A DNA stretch of 16,933 bases from Amoeboradix gromovi (GCA_018985225.1 JADGIF010000151.1:1-16933); one strand, 5' to 3'; shown: positions 9,181 to 16,524, counted from the first letter of the stretch. A program made the numbers and translations. The notes: generated from the sequence alone by a model not told the origin.

Positions 9181-9287
9181 TGTTCTATTTAGTTATTCAA
9201 TTTTGAAGAAAGAAGTATGATTTTAATATAATAAATAGATTACATTAACCAACCGCTGAACTGAATAACAGGTAATATTTTATATAT

Positions 9288-9668
9288 TCACCAATTGGTT
9301 ATTTTGTTTTCTTTATCATATATAAACTTATTCTTTTTTTGAAGTATTTTAATTTTAAAATCACTATTAGTAGTAATAATATCTTTCAAATCCACGGTTT
9401 CAATGTAATTCATTTCTTCTCGTATTCCAGCAAGTTGTGCAAATTCATACGGTATGATTCTACGACTATCAGGTAATCTGCCTGAACAAAAATCAACAAT
9501 TTGCTCCTGTTGTAATGGATCTAAATTCAATTTGTTCATTAAATTGAATCTATCAGAAATACTGCAATTTTTAGTTGCATCAAATCTTAATACTAGTTCA
9601 TTATTTTGAGTCGTTTCGTTTTCTTTATTTGGTGGAACCGAATTTGAATTTCCCATCGTTTTGAACAT
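9288..9668 (-). CDS. Unrecognised soluble protein with possible N-myristoylation signal
   Basis: I do not recognise this protein. From the ATG at 9668 it is 126 residues; from the second ATG at 9656 it is 122 and begins MGNSNS, which fits the N-myristoylation consensus (Gly2, Ser6). The CCCATTTC immediately before the 9668 ATG matches the motif before the FHA gene (CCCATTTT), so transcription probably starts just upstream. A further in-frame ATG at 9767 is less likely. The middle (LNLDPLQQEQIVDFCSGR) looks helical and the tail is Lys/Asn-rich. There are no membrane segments. It diverges from the membrane-protein gene at 9822 across 153 nt. Both are more AT-rich than the housekeeping blocks. 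Confidence 0.5.
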   Translation of the reverse strand: MFKTMGNSNSVPPNKENETTQNNELVLRFDATKNCSISDRFNLMNKLNLDPLQQEQIVDFCSGRLPDSRRIIPYEFAQLAGIREEMNYIETVDLKDIITTNSDFKIKILQKKNKFIYDKENKITNW

Positions 9669-9821
9669 GAAATGGGATTTTTTTGAAGGTTTCTTGAATA
9701 AATGTGAGGGTAGAAGACCCTTTATAACTATTGAAGATTTCAAATCTGTAAAGCAAAATAACATCATGTATTACGATAAACCAAATACAAATTGCTTTAC
9801 AAATAACAAATTGAAAAAAAT

Positions 9822-10349
9822 ATGCATTTAAGACGAAACATTGAAAAATTCAAAGCGTTGGATGATTTTAAAGAAAGCATGCTGGATGAGGAATTTAGTT
9901 ATGACTATTTTAGGTGTATAGATATTTTAAAAGATTTAGAAGAGACAGCTAGTAAATTAGAGAAGGTTCTATCATACGATGCTACTAGACTTATTGAAGG
10001 GATACTTGTGATTGCAGGGTTTATATTTAGTACGCTTCAAATAAAAGAATTTGTAGTAGGATATGCAATTGCTTTTATCGTTTTCATATTGGTTAAGATT
10101 TTAAAATTTGCTATTACATCATACAATACCTTTTTCGGAAATCTGTCACTACATTCTTGTTTTATTACTTTAGTCTTGTTAATGGCAATTGAATGTATAA
10201 TTCAGACGTATTGGATAATTTATTTTACAAATTATTCAAAAGCTACTACTAGTACATATCAATTATTGCTGTTGACCACATATTCTCTTAACATTAAAAA
10301 TTTAATCGAATTTTCTTGGGATTATAAAATTTTTAGAGAAAGTAAATAA
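9822..10349 (+). CDS. Unrecognised multi-pass membrane protein
   Basis: A 175-residue protein of unknown family. Residues 1-55 are charged and probably helical (KDLEETASKLEKVL could form a short coiled coil). Hydrophobic segments follow at about 57-74, 77-98, 110-136 and weakly at 146-164, giving three or four membrane spans. No signal peptide precedes them. The tail is short and charged. The start is a clear ATG after an A-rich leader. AATAAA occurs about 20 nt past the stop. It forms a divergent pair with the possible lipoprotein at 9288-9668, the pair being flanked on both sides by mobile-element remnants. Size and topology fit an organelle or ER membrane protein, but no function can be assigned. 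Confidence 0.55.
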   Translation: MHLRRNIEKFKALDDFKESMLDEEFSYDYFRCIDILKDLEETASKLEKVLSYDATRLIEGILVIAGFIFSTLQIKEFVVGYAIAFIVFILVKILKFAITSYNTFFGNLSLHSCFITLVLLMAIECIIQTYWIIYFTNYSKATTSTYQLLLLTTYSLNIKNLIEFSWDYKIFRESK

Positions 10350-10493
10350 TATAAAATTTATTGTTGGTAATAATAAATCTGCTAAACAATTTGAAAATAA
10401 AATTTAACTTCAAATGAGACATACTCTGTAAAAAGTAGACTAGACGATTTGTGTCGAAATTTCAAAAATAAATACTCTGTACATCTGGGACAC

Positions 10494-10929
10494 CAAATAT
10501 AAAAACTAGACTAACTCGTTTTTAAAGGAGGTGCTCCATACGGAGGAAATGCTATCATTAATAAAAGATCTTCTATTATACCAAGATTCTCTCATTGATT
10601 GTATTCCTCTTTTTAAAATAAAACTAGAAGACCCTGCATCTCGTTCAAATATATGAGGTCTTTGAGCATCTAAGCAAGTGGTGCATTTTCTTAGACGGTA
10701 CTCTTTTCTAGAGTCATTTTCTTTTTCCTCGTAGCACCTTTCGTTTAACTTATTTTTTGTTTTCTCTTCTTCTTATTAATCATTGTTTCTAAGATTTTGA
10801 TGGATGAAAGTCTTTATACTAAAATAGTTTACTTGAACCAATCAATTTACTTTAATTTACAATCGGTTAATACGCACTTGACATAATGATTCAAATTACT
10901 TCAGAAAGTTAGTCTAGTTTTTATATTTG
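10494..10929. mobile_element. MITE-like unit bounded by perfect 22-bp inverted repeats
   Basis: Bases 10494-10515 and 10908-10929 are exact reverse complements (22 of 22), each containing CTAGTTTTTATATTTG or its complement. The pairing stops at both edges: neither the flanks nor the inner bases match. The 392-nt interior has no ORF of note. This is the architecture of a short non-autonomous DNA transposon; no target-site duplication could be identified. It lies about 40 nt upstream of the Fanzor1-like remnant. Confidence 0.55.
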
Positions 10930-10974
10930 ATATCACATTTGTTTCCACATAGTTCTACACAATCACAGCTACAC

Positions 10975-11686
10975 TTTCCATAACCAGGTTGAGACGGATG
11001 GTGAGGGGCTGTATCATTTTACTGACCCGCAAGGACAATGTGCGAAATATTTTCAAAGCACCTAAGGCTAAGAAAGGTGAAGGCGAGCAGTCCATCGAGG
11101 AGCTGAACGGTGCAGAGCCCGGAAGGCTGGTCAAAAAAATGTGGTGGGCATTGATCGTAATGTAAGTTACCTCATCTTCTGCGCTGACAGCGACCAGCGT
11201 GAGCCGACGAAGCTCTGACATACTCAAAACACTAAGTGCAAAGAGACTAAGTTCAAGAAGTATCACAACCAACTACAGTCACAGAAGAGAGGTACAGCGA
11301 CTGAAGGCAGACGTGTAGCGGAGTGGTCCGCACTCTTTTTTAGGGAGGCTGGACAAAGGTCTACTAAGTAGATGCAGTACCTGTAGAGAACTTGGTGTGC
11401 TCCACATTCAGAGTGCGTGACAACCCTATACTCTTACAGATAGGAAGGTATCCTGCGCCATGGTCTTCTCAAGTGTAGTACTTGTTCAAGGCTGTGAAAC
11501 AGAAATGTGAACGCTGCTAGCAACATCTAGAAGATAGCAAAGAGAGCTATCATACGTTAACTGGACCAGTGTATCCCCAAAGAGCTCAATGGCTAAAAGC
11601 TACTTCAGTGGTGCTATGTCGGCACTACAATCCCAAGATTTAGAGAGCATACAAAGCCTCAGCTGTTGAAGTTTTGGGGTGTTTGA
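10975..11686 (+). pseudogene. Decayed Fanzor1-like RNA-guided nuclease
   Basis: A GC-richer block encoding a recognisable Fanzor/TnpB core. The RuvC-I motif VVGIDRN begins at 11141, followed by HTQNTKCKETKFKKYHNQL (11219 on), a typical Fanzor1 stretch. The zinc ribbon HGLLKCSTC (11459-11485) then leads to NRNVNAASNI (11498 on), the RuvC-III motif with Asn in place of the catalytic Asp. The frame runs unshifted from 11141 to a TGA at 11684 but has many internal stops, for example at 11216 and 11495. The N-terminal part (TRKDNVRN, APKAKKGEGEQSIEELNGAEPGR) lies in a different frame, so at least one frameshift exists. RuvC-I to RuvC-III spans only about 118 codons, so RuvC-II is probably deleted. 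It is not functional. Confidence 0.72.
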
Positions 11687-12052
11687 AAAGTTAATCTTTT
11701 TGACATTTTAGATGTTTCACAGCGTGAAATAAACCTTAAATTTCTGGAAATTTACATTTTCTAAGCAGAGCTTCGATTACCAGGTTATAGAAACCGGAAG
11801 ATCTTTTATCGTTTTTAAGACGTCGGACTTGTTTTTGCTACAAGTCGACAAACGGTCTTTTTTGTTAAATCTAATTTTAAGGCCTTTTCTCTTTATGACC
11901 ATAAATGAAAATGAAGGGTGTGCTGCATCGGCATTTCAATTTGGCCAGATCTATCATGTCAAAATGGACAATAAAGTTGAGATATCTTTAAGTATGTCCA
12001 TAATCGCGTTTTCAACTAAAAAAACAAAAGCTTGTTAGAAATTGATTGTCGT
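11687..12052. other. Intergenic stretch with one strong hairpin
   Basis: No established gene. A 47-codon ATG frame at 11895-12038 (plus strand, ending TAG 14 nt from the seipin stop) has no recognisable homology and no upstream CCC motif. A bulged hairpin occupies 11817-11859. Confidence 0.4.
11817..11859. other. Bulged 14-bp hairpin
   Basis: GTCG and ACTTG (11822-11831, with one bulged G) pair with CAAGT and CGAC (11841-11849) around a 9-nt loop. AAGAC (11817-11821) then pairs with GTCTT (11855-11859) across a one-sided internal loop. Confidence 0.45.
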
Positions 12053-12057
12053 TTATT
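12052..12057 (-). terminator. AATAAA overlapping the seipin stop
   Basis: On the minus strand the last Glu codon, TAA and following A give AATAAA. Confidence 0.5.
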
Positions 12058-13093
12058 CTTCTTTTGGGCTATTTGGCCTATTTATTGATTCTTGCCGATT
12101 AGCTAACGGCGAATGCACCTCTTCAAATGCTTCCTCAGTCGGCGATTCATACGTACTTTCATGTACTACTCTTCGCTGCCTTCTTTTTCTCAGAACGCTC
12201 TCACTGTTTGGAATAATAACTTCATGAGGTGACATTGGAGGCCTTTGTCCTTGTGCTTCTGTTTCCACCCAGTCCGAGTCAGAAACGCACAGTTTCCATA
12301 TAGCAAGCAGAAAGAACAGTTCCCATAACATGATAAACGCAATTCCTATTGTAGCGGAAGTGAAAAACCAATGATACATAAAATAACGAACTCCATGAAA
12401 TTTAGCTTCCAAATGCAACTGGGACTCGTAGACATGGATAGGATAGTGAGACCTCATGTTTATTTCCATAAATGTAGCATAAGGGTCCTGAGGTTGATCC
12501 ACTTTAAAGGTACCAATTTGCTCCAATGCCAACAATGGCTGTTCATGTATCCAGTCTGGTAGCGGAGATGCTACAGATTGCAGCAAAGGTACCCGTATAA
12601 TCTGAGTATCAAAATTCATAAAGCCAAGTAGCAGAGGGAACCAGAATATGATCTGATTCACATATCTTAATAAAACTGGATAAAATGTAACCGCACCAGC
12701 CCTGACACTAGTATATAAAGTATCGTTCAATGAAGACTTTATCTTTGATTCTATCATAAAGTTACCGACTTCCATGTTTTTGGAGGATTGAGGCAATTGG
12801 ACCTCTAGAGTTAAATCGTAACTCTGACCATTAGGAAGATTTAAAGGAAGCAAAGTCGTTGCGGACTTATCCGTACCAAAGTCAAAAAAGACTGGCAAAT
12901 GCTGTTGGATGTTTGGGATATACCAATAGTAAAACGAAAAATATAGCATCAAAGAGGTCATCAATACTATTGCAAACAACACAGCGCTAACGATTGTTTT
13001 GAGCACTACCTGATGAGTTTTTGGGTTGCTTACAAATTTGTTGACCTTGCTAAAGAATGGGTTAAATGCATAGAGAAACGGCTTTTGGAGCAT
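12053..13093 (-). CDS. SEI1: Seipin, lipid-droplet assembly protein
   Basis: A 346-residue seipin (Sei1/Fld1, human BSCL2), an ER membrane protein that oligomerises at ER-lipid-droplet contacts and controls droplet formation. Topology is classic: short cytosolic N-terminus, membrane helix at about 31-59, lumenal domain 60-240, second helix about 241-268, and a polar cytosolic tail. The lumenal part contains the expected beta-strand pattern (SYDLTLEVQLPQSSKN), the hydrophobic membrane-facing helix (about 145-158) and the conserved RVPLLQ. The tail has a basic run (RKRRQRR, about 302-308) and many Glu/Ser/Pro. It diverges from the JmjC gene with only 33 nt between the starts. Confidence 0.9.
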   Translation of the reverse strand: MLQKPFLYAFNPFFSKVNKFVSNPKTHQVVLKTIVSAVLFAIVLMTSLMLYFSFYYWYIPNIQQHLPVFFDFGTDKSATTLLPLNLPNGQSYDLTLEVQLPQSSKNMEVGNFMIESKIKSSLNDTLYTSVRAGAVTFYPVLLRYVNQIIFWFPLLLGFMNFDTQIIRVPLLQSVASPLPDWIHEQPLLALEQIGTFKVDQPQDPYATFMEINMRSHYPIHVYESQLHLEAKFHGVRYFMYHWFFTSATIGIAFIMLWELFFLLAIWKLCVSDSDWVETEAQGQRPPMSPHEVIIPNSESVLRKRRQRRVVHESTYESPTEEAFEEVHSPLANRQESINRPNSPKEE

Positions 13094-13126
13094 AAAAAGT
13101 TTTAAAACTACCCCTATTGTACTTTC
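13094..13126. promoter_or_regulatory. 33-bp bidirectional promoter (seipin / JmjC)
   Basis: The two start codons face away from each other across 33 bp. Near the middle, CTACCCCTATTG contains the CCC motif seen before other starts here (CCCC at 13111-13114), 12 nt from the JmjC ATG and 17 nt from the seipin ATG. Both genes must share this space unless transcription starts inside the neighbouring gene. Confidence 0.6.
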
Positions 13127-14383
13127 ATGACATTACACCCACAGTGCAGACCAAAAGGTAATCAGTATGTGTCGGGCGGTAAAAGCGAGATGGGCCTATT
13201 TGATGAAATAGACGACAATGCACTAATTATGAGTATTATAAGTTATTGGCACCCCGAAGATCTTCTTTCGTTTGGACAAACATGTAAACATGCATATGTA
13301 TATAGCTGGTTTGAGGAAATATGGAAATTTTATTGTATAAGAGATGCTACTTGGTCATATAATGGATCCTGGAGAAGCACATGGACAGGTAATACAGAAA
13401 AATCAAAATTGAATTGCATGGTATACAACGACTTAATATTTAATATACATCGATATGCTAACTCCCAACTGCCTCTTCCGGAGACTGGTATTCCAATAGC
13501 TGAAAACATATCAGTGGATGAATTTTTGCAATACGAAAGTCAAAGAATTCCTTGCATTCTAAGAGGTGCTTGTAAAGAATGGCCAGCATTCAAGAAATGG
13601 AATTGGGAATACCTATCGGATGTATGCGGCGATACGCTGTTTCAGTCCGAGCAACTCGACATCACTTTCAGAGAATTTGCCAAATATGCGACATCCAACC
13701 CAAATGATGAATCTCCGATTTATTTGTTTGACAAGAATTTTACAAATACTGTACCTGTTTTAGCGGATGATTTCGATTCTCCAAAATACTTTATTGATGA
13801 TTTGTTTCAATATCTTCCCAATCGTCCAGATAACTTATGGATAATTGCTGGTCCAGAGAGATCGGGCAGTACTTGGCATAAAGATCCAAATCAAACGAGT
13901 GCTTGGAATGCTACAATTACGGGTAAAAAGCTATGGATATTTATGCCACCTAACAAAACACCTCCAGGAATATTCCCTTCTGCAGACGGATCTAGCGTAA
14001 CTACACCGCTTTCATTGATGGACTGGTATTGTAATTATAGAGACCACTGTGACTGCACTGAAGCAGTTTCTGAACCAGGCGATGTGGTTTTCATTCCAAA
14101 CGGTTGGTGGCATATGGTCATCAATCTGGAGCCAGGAATAGCACTCACTCAGAACTATGTTAACAGATTCAATCTAAGAGCGGTGTTAAAGTTTTTAAAA
14201 TGCAAAAGAGAACAAATTAGTGGCACAAAAGATGCAAACTTATTTGACAGTTTTACAAAAGCGTTGCAGCCGATAGATATTCCCGAAGTTCAGCAAGTAC
14301 TAAAAGAGTTTGAAAAGAAAAGTTTATTGGACAATGCATTCTTATCAGGTTCTAACAATTTCTCATTTAAATTTGGAAAATAA
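13127..14383 (+). CDS. F-box and JmjC-domain Fe(II)/2-oxoglutarate oxygenase
   Basis: A 418-residue protein with an F-box-like segment at about 24-70 (DNALIMSIISYWHPEDLLSF) and a JMJD6-type JmjC domain at about 120-350. The iron ligands are all visible: His251 and Asp253 in TWHKD, and His329 in GWWHMV. Lys268 (GKKLW) fits the 2-oxoglutarate site, and TSAWNA matches JMJD6. It should be an active hydroxylase or demethylase; the substrate is unknown. The F-box suggests recruitment to an SCF ubiquitin ligase, an arrangement known in fungal and plant JmjC proteins. A second ATG at 13190 (MGLFDEID) is an alternative start directly before the F-box. Its stop overlaps AATAAA and lies 6 nt from the end of the convergent transporter gene. 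Confidence 0.85.
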   Translation: MTLHPQCRPKGNQYVSGGKSEMGLFDEIDDNALIMSIISYWHPEDLLSFGQTCKHAYVYSWFEEIWKFYCIRDATWSYNGSWRSTWTGNTEKSKLNCMVYNDLIFNIHRYANSQLPLPETGIPIAENISVDEFLQYESQRIPCILRGACKEWPAFKKWNWEYLSDVCGDTLFQSEQLDITFREFAKYATSNPNDESPIYLFDKNFTNTVPVLADDFDSPKYFIDDLFQYLPNRPDNLWIIAGPERSGSTWHKDPNQTSAWNATITGKKLWIFMPPNKTPPGIFPSADGSSVTTPLSLMDWYCNYRDHCDCTEAVSEPGDVVFIPNGWWHMVINLEPGIALTQNYVNRFNLRAVLKFLKCKREQISGTKDANLFDSFTKALQPIDIPEVQQVLKEFEKKSLLDNAFLSGSNNFSFKFGK

Positions 14384-14384
14384 A
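14379..14384 (+). terminator. AATAAA overlapping the JmjC-gene stop
   Basis: The last Lys codon and TAA stop give AATAAA, inside the 6-nt-gap convergent junction. Confidence 0.5.
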
Positions 14385-14389
14385 ACGAT

Positions 14390-15247
14390 TTACTCATCAT
14401 CCAGTAATGGAGCTTCCTCATCTGATATCTCTTGCTTTTGGGAAGATCGGGCACTGAGCAAAGACCCCATAACTACTAAGATAGCACCCAAAATAGAGTT
14501 GAACTCTATTTTGCTTTTAAATATTGTGATAGAGTAAACAAACGCGAAGAACACATCCAAATTAACAATTAGCGTGCCAGTCGAAGCAGGAATCTTTTGA
14601 AGAGCGGTATTTAAGTAGTATTGGCCGACATAAGAGAATCCTATGATAGACACAAGCCATGGGTCGTTTGGAACTTGAATAGATTCAGTCAAAGTAAGTT
14701 GCACTAAGGCAATAAGGCCGGAAAAGATGTTGAAGGACAAAATGCTATATATTGCATGGCATTTAAGACACTTGATTAATATATAAACAATAGAGCTGGC
14801 AATTGCACCCCCTAATGCACTCAAGATTCCTATATTTATTTCAAAAATCTGAGGCGCTGCGACAAGAAAAGATCCCCCCAAGCAAAGAATCAAAGACAAA
14901 ATGTTTTTGAAGTAAATAGGTTCTTTAAGAATTAAATAACTTAATATGGAAGTTAAAATTGGAGCGCTTAAAAATATTATTGTTGCATCTTCTAATTTCA
15001 AATGCTGTATACTGTAATAAAACAGACCGATTTCAATCGCACCAATAATCCCTCTCCACAAAAGAACACCGAGCTGATTTCTATCAAAAGGGATGGACCT
15101 GACTTGTATAATAGTGCTGGTAATTAAAAACTGGATAAGGGAGCGATAGAAGATGATATTGGCAGTGTTCAAGCTTGACAATTTAACGCTAAGGGTCATT
15201 AAACTGAATGAGAATGTTGATAGAATCATTTCCAAAATTCCGTTCAT
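14390..15247 (-). CDS. EamA/DMT-superfamily transporter (SLC35G-like)
   Basis: A 285-residue integral membrane protein of the drug/metabolite transporter superfamily, with two EamA halves of about five helices each. Family features include the N-terminal FSFSLMTLSVKLSS helix, the FYRSLIQF segment, the end of the first half (LSYLILKEPIYFKN, containing the typical LKE-P motif), and the matching second-half signature. The tail is acidic (SDEEAPLLDDE); its APLL could be a dileucine-type sorting signal. Such proteins move nucleotide sugars, amino acids or other metabolites; the substrate is unknown. I start at the ATG at 15247: the frame extends to a TTG at 15286, but no upstream ATG exists, and CCC lies 9 nt before this ATG. 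Confidence 0.82.
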   Translation of the reverse strand: MNGILEMILSTFSFSLMTLSVKLSSLNTANIIFYRSLIQFLITSTIIQVRSIPFDRNQLGVLLWRGIIGAIEIGLFYYSIQHLKLEDATIIFLSAPILTSILSYLILKEPIYFKNILSLILCLGGSFLVAAPQIFEINIGILSALGGAIASSIVYILIKCLKCHAIYSILSFNIFSGLIALVQLTLTESIQVPNDPWLVSIIGFSYVGQYYLNTALQKIPASTGTLIVNLDVFFAFVYSITIFKSKIEFNSILGAILVVMGSLLSARSSQKQEISDEEAPLLDDE

Positions 15248-15434
15248 ATATTTAATGGGTAATACGCGATTGTTGAATTGTTTCAATTTTTAAATGAATA
15301 AATAACGTGTAAAACCATACTTAAGTGTTATAAGGCATTGAGATAATTAAGATGAACAATAAACTTTAAAGCATTTTAAAACTCGTGAGTTTACTATGTA
15401 ACGCGTTCTGTCTTTTGAGCCACTTACCCATTTT
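15248..15434. promoter_or_regulatory. Divergent promoter between the transporter and FHA genes
   Basis: Each start is preceded by the same word, TTACCCATT: on the minus strand it ends about 6 nt before the transporter ATG, and on the plus strand (15425-15433) it lies directly before the FHA ATG. A paired occurrence in one spacer supports both start choices. Confidence 0.55.
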
Positions 15435-16499
15435 ATGACCGAATATCAATTCAACGCTAAAAGTAGATTTTAACTAATGTAGCAGCAAGAACCTTATTAC
15501 AATCGCACTCGTTGACAGATCCACCTCCTTGTATTCAATTGATAGGAAAAGATAACAAAACTAGAGACTTGGATCTAATTGAGTCTGTTGTTGTTGGAAG
15601 ATCCACTAGTAGTGCAACAAAACCAAATATAAATAATGCCTATTTTGACAGTAAGGTTCTTAGTAGACAGCATGCTAAACTTTATGCAGAAAATGGAAAA
15701 ATATATTTACTAGATTTAGGATCTGCGAATGGCACCTTTTTGAATGGGAAAAGATTGAGTCTGGAAGGATTACAAAGTACTGGATTTGAAGTAAAGGATG
15801 GTGATAACATTAGCTTTGGGGTCGATATTTTTGAGGAAGAAAAACTGATGTACGAAAAAGTGCAATTTACTGTAAGCTTGAAGAATGACCCTGTTCCAGT
15901 GACAATTCTAGAGAGTCGAGGTAGCTCTCTAGAAAAGTCTGCATCTGCAAAACAGCAGAAATTGAAATCGGCATCAATTAAGAATGAAAAACAAGGTACT
16001 AAACCTGATTTACCTGGAAAACCGATTGAAAATTTGGTGCAAGCTGTACAACAAGGTGTGGCGAGGGTTCAAGAGCAAACTCAAGAAATTGCTAAAATAC
16101 AATCTCAGCTGCAAATTCTAAATGAGCCAAGAGCAGAAACAAAGCTTGTTGAACTCAACATGCAATCCCAAAACCAAGTTGATAAAAGAATTAATTTGTT
16201 AGAGCAATCTACAAGTAAAATTGCTGTTTCTGTGGAACATCTCTTGTCTAAAATTTCAACTGAAAATGAACACTTGAGAAAAGAGCAAAGCCTGTTAAAG
16301 CTTCAAATGTCAGAGATACAGAAGTCTAATGCAGAGCTACTGAACAAGTTGGACAAAATCAAGCTCGATATTGAGGCGAAACCAAATAGAAAGGTACTTA
16401 AATCTAACGCAGTCCAATACACCGCAATGGTTGTTGCCACTACTTAGCGTTACAATCGCAATTGGTGCGTATTTTGCGATTGTTACTAAAGACCAATAA
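15435..16499 (+). CDS. Tail-anchored FHA-domain protein, SLMAP/Far9-Far10-like (three exons)
   Basis: Encodes an FHA phosphothreonine-binding domain, a coiled coil and a C-terminal membrane anchor, the layout of SLMAP/Far9/Far10, the membrane-tethering subunit of STRIPAK (PP2A) complexes. The FHA motifs VVVGRS, LSRQHAK and GSANGTFLNGK lie at about residues 45-100. A Gln/Lys/Glu-rich coiled coil covers about 190-310. Unspliced, the frame has only a TTG start at 15512 and stops at 16447 without an anchor. I infer join(15435..15462,15483..16393,16413..16499), 341 residues: exon 1 supplies an ATG, and the last exon encodes WLLPLLSVTIAIGAYFAIV and a short KDQ tail. The domain is certain; the STRIPAK role is inferred. 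Confidence 0.82.
15463..15482 (+). other. 20-nt spliceosomal intron 1 of the FHA gene
   Basis: GTAGATTTTAACTAATGTAG has GTA, an AACTAAT branch-like sequence and TAG. Exon 1 is only 28 nt, starting at an ATG directly after CCCATTTT. Splicing puts that ATG in frame with the FHA domain; without it there is no ATG, because a TAG at 15464 closes the frame. Confidence 0.75.
16394..16412 (+). other. 19-nt spliceosomal intron 2 of the FHA gene
   Basis: GTACTTAAATCTAACGCAG has GTA, a TCTAAC branch sequence and CAG. Its removal (phase 0) replaces a 14-codon end that stops at 16447 with a 28-codon end containing a complete hydrophobic helix and a stop overlapping AATAAA. Confidence 0.85.
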
Positions 16500-16500
16500 A
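16495..16500 (+). terminator. AATAAA overlapping the FHA-gene stop
   Basis: The final Gln codon, TAA and next A give AATAAA. It coincides with the stop of the spliced frame only. Confidence 0.55.
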
Positions 16501-16524
16501 TATTGACTTTATTCGATCTTATCG

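Larger units (their letters stand above)
8230..9190 (+). pseudogene. Decayed Fanzor/TnpB-like nuclease with duplicated zinc-ribbon segment (copy 2)
   Basis: The clear core is 8449-8995, a close inverted match to 145-598. On the plus strand it carries an HFKT-like stretch (near 8500), then CTICGTLKK, CHFEVDMDHMA, and after a ~112-bp tandem repeat, CTNCHLKVDRDHMAARN. These are the zinc-ribbon and RuvC-III motifs of TnpB/Fanzor. The same frame continues past 8995, with stops, to a Cys/His cluster (CCECSGPICRH) near 9100. In-frame stops interrupt it several times. The 8230-8448 part has open but unassignable stretches (INALFRELRKIKND) that may be the decayed middle of the gene. Two hairpins near 9143-9180 may mark its 3' end. 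Confidence 0.55.

Noticed and set aside
10955-11272. Minus-strand open frame over the Fanzor1 relic
   Set aside because: It is antisense to the motif-bearing frame and shows no family resemblance.
14390-15286. Transporter start at 15286 and secreted-protein start at 1090
   Set aside because: These are TTG and GTG codons; ATGs at 15247 and 1066 fit the first membrane helix and the signal peptide better.
15512-16447. FHA gene read as a single uninterrupted frame from TTG to TAG
   Set aside because: TTG starts are not expected in a eukaryotic nuclear gene, and the end lacks the tail anchor; two tiny introns solve both problems.
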